33,627 nt of DNA from Candidatus Bathyarchaeota archaeon (GTDB taxonomy: Archaea > Thermoproteota > Bathyarchaeia > Bathyarchaeales > DTEX01): positions 1 to 33,627 of the forward strand of contig JAGTQS010000006.1 of assembly GCA_018397055.1 (NCBI GenBank), in the 5' to 3' direction. The notes beneath the pieces were generated by a model. The model did no database searches. It worked only from the letters and a program-made list of their open reading frames with translations, and was not told the origin of the DNA. The translations under genes were made by a program, and so were the position numbers. Below are positions 16,484 to 23,868 of the stretch, piece after piece (position 1 is the stretch's first letter; each line of letters starts with the position of its first letter).

Positions 16484-17844
16484 TAAGTGATTTCAATTTC
16501 AATTCCAAGCACTCGACACAACTCAGTCAGTTCCTTAGAATAATCTCCATAAATGATATGATAGTGTTGAGCGAGGATTTTTCCCATAAACTCCCTTGTC
16601 CTGTTCCCAAGCACTATCTCCAAGCTTGGATAAACAGGTGCTTCCAGCTGCCAACCTATTTCATGCCAAACCCTTGGTTTTTCAGCTTCAGCAACTACAA
16701 CGTGCAACTTGTACTGGTCGCCTACGGAAGCTAGCCGCGCCAACGTAACTTTTCCAGTTCTCATTGAACCAACGGTCATTAGCCCTGTTAATTTTCCCCA
16801 GGCGTATTTATACAGTCTTGGAGTATTCTCGAGAGCCTGCTGAGGAATCATGCCACATACACCCATCAAGACGCGGTCTTCAAGTATGTCATAAAATTCA
16901 AGATAAACCGATCTTTGCCCGCTGATGTAGTCTAACATTAGCTCTGTAACCAAACCTAGGACGTCGCACTCGCAAACAACGGGCACCTCAGCTCCAGCTA
17001 AAGCAAGAGGTATGCATGGCGTTATGCCGTGGTATATTGGTAAACCATACACGCATTTCATGCTGACCGCTGAAAATCTTCGTTCATCAATTATCTTCTT
17101 CAGGGCTAAAAATATTTTAGTTGCTTTTTGAAGGTCCTCTCTGGCTACTTGTTTGTCCACATCCCAGCTGCCAAACTGTTCCTTTACGAATCTGTCCGCC
17201 TCTTCGTCTGGCATTTCTTCTGCTTTTAAAAGAAGCCTATGCACCTCATAGTCTTCAACTTCAGGCCCAACCTTACTTCGAAGAGAGGTTTGGTCAAAAC
17301 CAGCTGTATAACTGCCCATGTCAGCGTATCCAAAGATGCCAACTCTTGATTGCGACAATTTTCTTGCAGCCTCACAAGCTTTCGCAAATTTCGCTATCTC
17401 ATTTTGGGCATTCCCTGAATCAGGGTTGCCAAAGACCACTTTTATATTGAACCCCATCGTTTTCAGCGGCTGCATAACAGCGGACATAGCAGCTGCACCC
17501 GCAGGTGCAATGAGAACACCTTTTTCATCCAAAGACGATAAAGCCCAAAGAAGAATCGGCCGATTTCGGAAATTTATTAAGGTGTTCACGATCATCGGTG
17601 GTTCAGCCCAAGAGGGAAGCAAGGCTGTTAAAAAGTCGAAGTCTCCACGTTTTAAGGCTGATGCAGCTGGGTCAACGTCTGATAGTTCAATGACTGGTCC
17701 TGCTTCAGCAGTTTCCTTTATGCCGATTGAAGCCATCGTGTTTCTAGCAGCTTCCACGACCTTCTTCAACAGTTCAACAGTGTCTTTAGTATATGCTGGG
17801 GCTATGAAGCTCACAAATCCTGTACGCAACTGTAGCTCCTCCAT
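16480..17844 (-). CDS. L-fucose/L-arabinose isomerase-like protein
   Basis: This 454-residue protein resembles the fucose/arabinose isomerase superfamily: an N-terminal Rossmann-like part (GVLIAPAGAAAM, RVGIFGYADMGSYT) and a C-terminal part with ligand-like residues in CECDVLG (E292, D294) and HYHIIYGDY (H427, H429). It would convert an aldose to a ketose with Mn2+, upstream of the kinase in the same operon. The ATG at 17842-17844 is chosen because the frame open further upstream is only the translation of MITE copy B. The last codons are ACT TAC TAA, with the Tyr and stop created by MITE copy A; without it the gene would end ACT TAA. Which sugar is used is unknown. Confidence 0.75.
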   Translation of the reverse strand: MEELQLRTGFVSFIAPAYTKDTVELLKKVVEAARNTMASIGIKETAEAGPVIELSDVDPAASALKRGDFDFLTALLPSWAEPPMIVNTLINFRNRPILLWALSSLDEKGVLIAPAGAAAMSAVMQPLKTMGFNIKVVFGNPDSGNAQNEIAKFAKACEAARKLSQSRVGIFGYADMGSYTAGFDQTSLRSKVGPEVEDYEVHRLLLKAEEMPDEEADRFVKEQFGSWDVDKQVAREDLQKATKIFLALKKIIDERRFSAVSMKCVYGLPIYHGITPCIPLALAGAEVPVVCECDVLGLVTELMLDYISGQRSVYLEFYDILEDRVLMGVCGMIPQQALENTPRLYKYAWGKLTGLMTVGSMRTGKVTLARLASVGDQYKLHVVVAEAEKPRVWHEIGWQLEAPVYPSLEIVLGNRTREFMGKILAQHYHIIYGDYSKELTELCRVLGIEIEITY

Positions 17845-17876
17845 AAAACTCAGTTGAGTATTTAATATATTAATGA

Positions 17877-18010
17877 CTAAACTTTGGCAAATTTTCATTT
17901 CGGAAGCATTAAAAACGCAAAAAATGGAGTTCCAAATATGAAAAATTAACATTATTTTGGTAAAATACTTTAAAGAAATGGGCAAAAGCCAAAAATTTGC
18001 CAAACTTTAG
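17877..18010 (+). mobile_element. MITE-like element, copy B
   Basis: This 134-bp element begins CTAAACTTTGGCAAATTTT and ends with the matching inverted repeat (one mismatch). It is flanked by a perfect 7-bp direct repeat TTAATGA (17870-17876 and 18011-18017). It is in the same orientation as copy C but clearly older: the ends and a few internal blocks (GCAAAAAATGGAGTTC, ATTAACATTATTTT) are kept while the rest has diverged. It sits in the gap between the kinase stop and the isomerase start and so lengthens the spacer inside this operon. Confidence 0.85.
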
Positions 18011-18039
18011 TTAATGAATTAATTAGTCTTTGTGCCCAA

Positions 18040-19548
18040 TTAGAACATGGTTCTAAGATTGTTGTATAATGCAACATATTTTCCGTATTGTTTATCGTAT
18101 ATTTCACGATTAGCCGATTGTGGAGAAAAACGTTCTTTGATTGAAACCATGGATTGCACAGCCTCATTAAGCGAAGGAAACGTTTCGGTGGCTAAACCCG
18201 CAAGCACCGCAGCTCCTAAAGCAGCGGTTTCTTCTGTGCGAACTGTCAGTATTGGTTTTTGAAGCACATCTGCTTTGATCTGGTTCCACAAAGGGCTTCT
18301 AGCTGCTCCTCCGGTTGATCTTACCTCTTTTACTTCAACGCCTAATTCTTCGAGAAGCTCGATGTTTCTTCTCAACATATAGGCAATGGACTCTATAATG
18401 GCCCTTATCACATGGCCTTTACCATGGTATAACGTAAGTCCAAATAACACTCCCTTAGCGTCTGGATTAAACTCTGGGGAAGCTGCACCCATAAAGTGAG
18501 GCAAAAGAACCAATCCATCTGAGCCTGGAGGAACTTTAGACGCCTGTGCCATCAAAAGATCATAAGGATCCATGCTTCGCATCATTGCCTCCTCTATTTC
18601 TTGCTTGCCAAAGTTGTCTCTAAACCACTTTAGGACTGCGCCAGCAGTTTGGCACCAAGGTTGAAGGAAATATTTTCCGAAAACAGCGTGGCAGTGGCAT
18701 GGTATTCTCCGCTTTGGATCCAGCAGAAATTTATCAACGGTGGCAACAGCTGCCATTGCTCCTCCAGTGGTTTCGGTGACCACGCCATTTTCGATGTTAC
18801 CTACTCCTATGGCGTTTGCGGCTTGATCGTAGGCACCCGTAGACACAAGAGTTTTTGTGCTTAATCCAGTTTCTTTCGAAGCGTCAGACGTAATTTCACC
18901 CACTGGAACTCCAGATGGATTCAGCTGAGGCAGCTGGTCCTCGTATATTCCAATGAAATCCAAGATTTCTTTCCACCATCTTCGTTTGGTTACGTCGAAA
19001 AGAAGAGAAGAACACACAACTGAATGTTCAGTGGTAAACTTGCCTGTCAAATTGTAAATCAAAAAGTCCTCAAGAAGCAGAAACTTCTCAACTTTCCCAA
19101 AAATTGAAGGCTTGTTTCTTTTTAACCAGAAAATTTTTGTGGCAGTCCATGTGGGAGAAACAAAGTTTTGTCCTGTGACACGATAAACTTCGTCGATGCC
19201 AAACTCGTCTTGTATGATCTTCGCCTCATCCTTTGATCGGTTGTCAAGCCACACAATTGCGTTTCCCAAGAGGTTTCCGTTTTTGTCAAGATATACAAAG
19301 CTTTCCCCCTGACTTGAAACGCCTATGCCTAGAATTTCACGGTTGTCAACATTGGCGTGCTTTAATATTTCTTTGGTACACGTTCTGAATGCGTCCCAGT
19401 AGGTTTTCGGATTAACCTCTACCATGTCTGGAGTTGGCATTAGAAGCTCGTATTCCTTGAATGCTGAAGCTGCAACTTTGCCTTGTTGGTCAAATAGGAC
19501 GCACTTAACCGAGGTTGTACCCAGATCTACTCCTAGGAAATAGGTCAT
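18040..19548 (-). CDS. FGGY-family carbohydrate kinase, xylulokinase-like
   Basis: This 502-residue protein is of normal FGGY kinase length. The ATP-binding phosphate loop GVDLGTTSVK is at 6-15, the substrate region is GIGVSSQGES and IVWLDNRS (99-105), the catalytic base is D241 in GAYDQAANAIG, and the adenosine motif is STGGAARSPLWNQIKADVL. It phosphorylates a sugar or polyol, most like xylulokinase. Next to an isomerase, a ketose such as xylulose, ribulose or fuculose is the expected substrate, but sequence alone does not decide. ATG at 19548 lies 25 bases after the upstream gene's stop, so it is in one operon with the deacetylase-like and GH4 genes. Confidence 0.9.
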   Translation of the reverse strand: MTYFLGVDLGTTSVKCVLFDQQGKVAASAFKEYELLMPTPDMVEVNPKTYWDAFRTCTKEILKHANVDNREILGIGVSSQGESFVYLDKNGNLLGNAIVWLDNRSKDEAKIIQDEFGIDEVYRVTGQNFVSPTWTATKIFWLKRNKPSIFGKVEKFLLLEDFLIYNLTGKFTTEHSVVCSSLLFDVTKRRWWKEILDFIGIYEDQLPQLNPSGVPVGEITSDASKETGLSTKTLVSTGAYDQAANAIGVGNIENGVVTETTGGAMAAVATVDKFLLDPKRRIPCHCHAVFGKYFLQPWCQTAGAVLKWFRDNFGKQEIEEAMMRSMDPYDLLMAQASKVPPGSDGLVLLPHFMGAASPEFNPDAKGVLFGLTLYHGKGHVIRAIIESIAYMLRRNIELLEELGVEVKEVRSTGGAARSPLWNQIKADVLQKPILTVRTEETAALGAAVLAGLATETFPSLNEAVQSMVSIKERFSPQSANREIYDKQYGKYVALYNNLRTMF

Positions 19549-19573
19549 TTGTTTTTCTTCTGCCTTTTTTGTC

Positions 19574-21346
19574 TTATAAGCGTCTAAAAATAAGGTTGTC
19601 CAGTTTGAACCTTATTGTTTCCTCGCCTTGGTATGAGGGAAATTCTTTGAATGCTTGGTCTATGTGCTCTGCGTCGCCGTTGAAAATAAACAGGTTTAGA
19701 GTTATCTTGCTTTTACCTGCGAGGCAACACTCTATTTCGCCTTGGGTTGAGACCGTTTTGGCATATTTTATCTTTGAATTATGAAGGTTTTCAGCGTATT
19801 CGGCGATGTAGCTCCAGCTTTTGTATATTTTTTGGTAATTGCATGTTAGCTGGTCAACCATTGAAAGAAGTCTATCCCACTCTTCATTGTTCAGGATTGA
19901 GATGTTTTGCTCGTGGGTTATCAACACAACTGGAAGCAAACTGTTAAGACCGTGCTTAATACCAAAAGCCGCATACCATGCTCCGAGCTCTACGTCGATT
20001 TTTTCTCGACCTGTTTCCCAGAGAAAATCATATTTTTGTCCATTAGGCGCAATGGCGCCCTTGTTTATCAGAAACTGCTGCACCGACTTCGGTACATCTT
20101 CATAGCTTTGGTAGACCACGAAGAGGTCGGGGAAGTCAGGGTGGTAACCGATAACTCCGCCTTGCCCCTTAAATGGTTTCAGCTTTTTCATCTCGGCTTC
20201 GGGAAGCTGCAGCGAAGCAGCATCGTAAGGTACACTAAACGCATATGGCATTCCTAAGTAAACGATCCCTCTTTCTCTAAGAAACGGTATTGCGTCTTTT
20301 CCAACTTCTCCAAAGTGTGCTGTCAGAACTTTGGACCATTTGATTCCCCATTTTTCAGCGTTTTCATCCAGCCTTTTGAAGAATTCCGCTAATTTCTTTT
20401 TGCCGTATTCTTTGCCTTGACCGTGGTCAGTTGGGGATTTTGGTTCCCAGAAAATTTGTTTTGTCCACGTGAAGGCGTGGAACGAAAATTCCACCATCCC
20501 AGCGTCATAAAGTTGCTTGATGACTTGGGCTTCTTTTTCTCCAATGTTTTCAGTGAATAAGGAAACGTGGGGTATGAAGCCGTGTTTGTTTAGGATTTTT
20601 ACCCATTCAAAGTGGTTTGGTGCACCGCTGCAGTCGTCTATCCTTATCGTCACAAATGGCGGCATAGCAAGCATAACGAAGGGCTTCTTAGCTGCCCAAA
20701 CGATGCTTTTCCAGAAAACGTCGTCAAAACCGCCACCATGACCGAAGTACTCTTTAAGCCAAATTTTAGGAGAAACGGCGAAAAGAACGACATTGCCTTT
20801 TCCGCATTTTTCCGTGACAAGTGCAGGTAACCCGCTGCTGTTTGCAACTGACATGAGAAGATTGAAATCTTTTTCGATGTTGACGATGTTACAAACCTCA
20901 ACTGGCTTGTTGAACCGAATGAACTCAGGGTCTTTGGCGCCTGTTATGAAGTGCTTGTTGTTCCAGACTCTGACCATCCACGTGTTAAGATGCGGCATGT
21001 GTGTACCTTCTTCAGAAGTCCAAAGTCCAAAAGCATCTTTGAAGGCATCGTTGTAGGAATGAAGGTCGCCGTCGAAGCAGACTAATCCTACACCTGACTT
21101 TACTGCTTTCAGAATGGAAATTGCGTCGTTTTTTGACAAGCTTCTACCAAAATGTTCTTGGCATAGAATGATTACGCTACAATTGTCTAGAGTCTCAGCA
21201 GCTAAATTGTCCTTAGCGAGGTCAAAGACATTGTATGGTATGCCGAAATAATCCAACGCTGACCACAAAATTTCGTCAAGTTGGCCATATCCTTCTTTTT
21301 GGGAGCTGTCAACTAGACATAAGGCAGAAATATTTTTTTCATTCAA
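19574..21346 (-). CDS. ThuA/GATase-like plus polysaccharide deacetylase-like protein
   Basis: This protein of about 590 residues looks like two domains. The N-terminal half (about 1-220) has a flavodoxin or class I glutamine amidotransferase-like pattern (SALDYFGIPYNVFDL, SVIILCQEHFG, KSGVGLVCFDGDLH) as in ThuA and glycosidase trimerisation domains. The second half has NodB/polysaccharide deacetylase-like strands: VTIRIDDCSG (the DD motif), MVEFSFHAFTW and LTAHFGEVG. It may deacylate or otherwise process a saccharide before the GH4 enzyme acts, but this is inference. No signal peptide is seen, so it is probably cytosolic. TTG at 21346 is preferred because GGAGGT (21354-21359) lies seven bases upstream; a TTG at 21361 would precede that site. 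It is the second gene of the sugar operon. Confidence 0.6.
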   Translation of the reverse strand: MNEKNISALCLVDSSQKEGYGQLDEILWSALDYFGIPYNVFDLAKDNLAAETLDNCSVIILCQEHFGRSLSKNDAISILKAVKSGVGLVCFDGDLHSYNDAFKDAFGLWTSEEGTHMPHLNTWMVRVWNNKHFITGAKDPEFIRFNKPVEVCNIVNIEKDFNLLMSVANSSGLPALVTEKCGKGNVVLFAVSPKIWLKEYFGHGGGFDDVFWKSIVWAAKKPFVMLAMPPFVTIRIDDCSGAPNHFEWVKILNKHGFIPHVSLFTENIGEKEAQVIKQLYDAGMVEFSFHAFTWTKQIFWEPKSPTDHGQGKEYGKKKLAEFFKRLDENAEKWGIKWSKVLTAHFGEVGKDAIPFLRERGIVYLGMPYAFSVPYDAASLQLPEAEMKKLKPFKGQGGVIGYHPDFPDLFVVYQSYEDVPKSVQQFLINKGAIAPNGQKYDFLWETGREKIDVELGAWYAAFGIKHGLNSLLPVVLITHEQNISILNNEEWDRLLSMVDQLTCNYQKIYKSWSYIAEYAENLHNSKIKYAKTVSTQGEIECCLAGKSKITLNLFIFNGDAEHIDQAFKEFPSYQGEETIRFKLDNLIFRRL

Positions 21347-21401
21347 TGAACGTACCTCCAAATTGATGTTGATTAAGTCGTCTTTTATTGTTTTGCATTA
21401 A

Positions 21402-22754
21402 CTAAACGTAATGTTTCCGCATCTCGTCATGTTGCGGAAGAGACAAAATTTCGTCGAGAAGACTTTTCGCTTGTTCCTCTGACTTTGTCCACGGATCCAT
21501 CAAAACAAGGTCAAGAAGTCGTTCCCTGCTTCCTGCCTCGTACGCCTCTAATTCAACCTCAACTGGGGCAACCCTGTCTCTAAGAAGATATGCGGTAACT
21601 GCCTTTGGCAGTCCCCTCGTTTTTTCGCCTTTTACGCCATCACCGTCGACGACGGCTGGGACTTCCACCTCAAAGTTTTCTGGTACGCCAGGAACAAGGT
21701 TTTCAGTGTTCATGATGTTAACTTGGAAGACCCTTGGTATTTCGCATGCTAAAGACTCTATTATGTTGATTATGCTTTCATGCGATTTTTTGGGTGGAAA
21801 AACGCTTGTAACCTTAACAGAAGGGTCATATGCGGTTTTGATTAGTTTAGAAACAGTGTCTTCCTTGGAGGGATTAAGCACCCATCTCCACCAACTCTTG
21901 GGGTCTTCCTTCCATTTTTTCTCCGTCTCGTCGTCCGTGTGGTACCACCAAGGCCACGAACCGCCACCCGGTGTGCAGGTGTCACCGATTGGAAAGACAC
22001 CGAATCTTTTGTAAAGATCTACGGCTTTTGGGCCAACATCACTGCTTGTCCCGCATTCCCTAAAATATTTCTCTGACTCCTTCTCTATCCAATCGTTCAA
22101 AACTGGAAAGGCGTCGTCGCCATCGTGTTTGAAGTCTGTTAACCATATAAAGTGGTTAACGCCTGGAATTTTATACTCGATCTTTTCCAAGTTGAGTCCA
22201 AGCACTGAGGCTAGGTGGAAGACGCCAACGTAGCCGTGGCAAAGCCCGATAAACTTGAGCTTCTTGTATTTTCTGCCAAGATAAGTAGTGGCTGCTAGCA
22301 CTGGGTTTGCAAGTTTAAGGTACCAAGCATCAGGGCAGATTTCCGATATGTCGTTCACTATTGACTCGAAAAGCCTAAATTGATAGAAATTTATCCAGAA
22401 TCCCTCGTCGTGCATTACGTGGTAGCTTCCGCCGAAACGATATCCATGCTTGAAGCCTATGCTCCAGCCATCTCTGTATCCGCTATAACCAACAACTAAA
22501 GCTGTATTAATAACGTAATCCGCATTCTCCAGCGATTTTTTTCTGTCAGTGGTTTTTTCCAGTTTTAATTTTGTTTCAGTCTCTTCTGCGTATCTTTTGC
22601 ATAACGTGTAGACTGCGTCTAACCTTTCTTTGTTTATGTCCATGAAGCTAACCGTGCTTCCTGAAAGATTGGGTGTAAGGCAGAGATCCTTAATAAGCGA
22701 CAAGGAGAAAGTCGCGCTTCCAGCTCCAATTATACTTATTTTAACGTCAACCAT
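21402..22754 (-). CDS. GH4 glycosidase (alpha-glucosidase/alpha-galactosidase type)
   Basis: This 450-residue protein is a family 4 glycoside hydrolase. The NAD-binding GAGSATFS is at 10-17, N150-P151 follows, the metal-binding Cys-His pair is C172-H173 in GLCHG, and N200-H201 is in GVNHF. GH4 enzymes hydrolyse alpha- or beta-glycosides by an NAD+- and Mn2+-dependent redox-elimination mechanism in the cytosol, with reducing conditions favoured. Related clades also include alpha-glucuronidases and alpha-galactosidases, so the substrate is open. ATG at 22754 follows a good TATA box; an upstream TTG is less likely. It is the first gene of the four-gene sugar operon. Confidence 0.88.
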   Translation of the reverse strand: MVDVKISIIGAGSATFSLSLIKDLCLTPNLSGSTVSFMDINKERLDAVYTLCKRYAEETETKLKLEKTTDRKKSLENADYVINTALVVGYSGYRDGWSIGFKHGYRFGGSYHVMHDEGFWINFYQFRLFESIVNDISEICPDAWYLKLANPVLAATTYLGRKYKKLKFIGLCHGYVGVFHLASVLGLNLEKIEYKIPGVNHFIWLTDFKHDGDDAFPVLNDWIEKESEKYFRECGTSSDVGPKAVDLYKRFGVFPIGDTCTPGGGSWPWWYHTDDETEKKWKEDPKSWWRWVLNPSKEDTVSKLIKTAYDPSVKVTSVFPPKKSHESIINIIESLACEIPRVFQVNIMNTENLVPGVPENFEVEVPAVVDGDGVKGEKTRGLPKAVTAYLLRDRVAPVEVELEAYEAGSRERLLDLVLMDPWTKSEEQAKSLLDEILSLPQHDEMRKHYV

Positions 22755-22791
22755 ATTTGTCAACTCTGTTGAAAGTTAATTAGATCTCAAA

Positions 22792-22801
22792 CATATATAA
22801 C
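22792..22801 (-). promoter_or_regulatory. TATA box of the sugar operon
   Basis: GTTATATATG on the minus strand lies about 40 bases before the ATG at 22754, predicting a leader of about 15-20 bases for the operon from the GH4 gene to the isomerase gene. It lies in the divergent gap to thyX. Confidence 0.5.
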
Positions 22802-22870
22802 TTGAAGTAGAAAATAGACCTAGTAGAAAATAATATTGTTTCGAACATATGCGCATGGAGAAAAATCGTC

Positions 22871-23548
22871 ATGGAAGTCAACTTGATTAACTATACAAGG
22901 AATGGGATAGAAACCATCGCAACTGCAGTTCGAACATCAGGTCCCTTTTTTGACCAAATGGACGACAGGAAACTTGTAGGGTACATGGTGGAGCACGACT
23001 ATGGTTCAACACTGGAACATGTCTACTTCACTTTTGAGCTAAAAGACATCTCAGTTGCCTTAACCAGAGAACTATTAGAACACAGAATTGCCTCTCACAC
23101 TGCAAAATCAACTAGATACGCGAGTCAAGCAGACGAGATGCCCGTGTACATTCCACCCGACATTAAAGGCCCTTTAAGACAAAAAGTAATCATGCACATG
23201 GAAAAAACGCATGAACTATACAAGCAGATAGAAAAGGAAGCATCCAAAGAATCAGCTCGCTACGTTCTGCCACTGGCCTTAAAATGCACGTACATATGGA
23301 CGATCAACTGCCGTTCTTTACTCAATTTCTTAAGATTAAGACTATGCAAAAACGCTGCCCCAGAAATTAGGTTTATGGCTACAAAAATAAAAGAAGAGGT
23401 CACCAAAATCTACCCCGAAATATTCGAAACCGTCGGGTGCAGAGGCAGCCAATGGGGAATATGCCCAGAACCTAAAAAAAGGAGTTGCGGAAAGTACCCG
23501 ACGAAAAAAGAAATAATGCAACTCTATAATAAAAAAAGTAATGAATAA
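22871..23548 (+). CDS. thyX: flavin-dependent thymidylate synthase ThyX
   Basis: This 225-residue protein is of normal ThyX length. The family motif RHRx7S appears as E70-H71-R72 with S80 and TRY at 81-83 (LLEHRIASHTAKSTRY). The N-terminal GYMVEHDYGSTLEH and C-terminal LRLCKNAAPEIRFMA are typical. It methylates dUMP using methylene-THF or an archaeal folate equivalent with FAD and NADPH. The first Arg of the motif is replaced by Glu, which should affect nucleotide or flavin contacts but may be a lineage variant. The C-terminus carries CRGSQWGICPEPKKRSC, a Cys-rich tail. It is divergent from the sugar operon and probably unrelated to it. Confidence 0.92.
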   Translation: MEVNLINYTRNGIETIATAVRTSGPFFDQMDDRKLVGYMVEHDYGSTLEHVYFTFELKDISVALTRELLEHRIASHTAKSTRYASQADEMPVYIPPDIKGPLRQKVIMHMEKTHELYKQIEKEASKESARYVLPLALKCTYIWTINCRSLLNFLRLRLCKNAAPEIRFMATKIKEEVTKIYPEIFETVGCRGSQWGICPEPKKRSCGKYPTKKEIMQLYNKKSNE

Positions 23549-23675
23549 CCTTATTATACATTTATTATCATCAATTTTTGCGATATTCCAAAAACAAACA
23601 AAGGCCATCACTATCCCAATTACCACTATGTTACCAGTAACGTCTAATAGAATTTTGATTCTCGAATGATTAATG

Positions 23676-23789
23676 TGGCGGGCCCGGGGGGATTTGAACC
23701 CCCGCCCTCAGGCTTTCTCCGCCTAAGCTGGCTCCGAAGGCTTACGCGAAATTTTTTCACTGCGCCATATCCAGCTAGGCTACGGGCCC
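23676..23789 (-). tRNA. tRNA-Arg(TCG) with two introns
   Basis: The minus strand gives a complete tRNA: acceptor GGGCCCG/CGGGCCC, discriminator G, encoded CCA (23676-23678), and T-arm GGGGG TTCAAAT CCCCC. The gene is 37 nt too long in the anticodon region. Removing TGAAAAAATTTCGCGTAA (23742-23759, 18 nt) and AGCCAGCTTAGGCGGAGAA (23715-23733, 19 nt) yields the perfect stem CAGGC/GCCTG and loop CTTCGGA, anticodon TCG at 23735-23737. Each intron forms a bulge-helix-bulge. The first has 4-bp helix GCGC/GCGT, bulges AGT and AAG, at position 29/30. The second has CTTC/GGAG, bulges GGA and AAA, at the canonical 37/38. A TATA-like TTTAAAAA lies about 25 bases upstream. One odd point is a T13-T22 mismatch in the D-stem. 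Confidence 0.9.
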
Positions 23790-23868
23790 AATAACTTTTA
23801 CTTTATTGTTTTTAAAGAGATTTTGGGAACATTATTTTAGGCATAAAAAGTATGTGTTTGATTGGGCG

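Noticed and set aside
16357-16734. Plus-strand frame of 125 codons starting in MITE copy A, and the matching 53-codon N-terminal extension of the isomerase in copy B
   Set aside because: Both begin with the same translation of the MITE (MANFWL...). In copy C the same frame is broken by an extra base, so it is not under coding selection. The isomerase start was moved to 17844.
17318-17857. Plus-strand frame of 179 codons inside the isomerase gene
   Set aside because: It is antisense to the isomerase, low in motifs and runs over the isomerase start; it is a coding-bias shadow.
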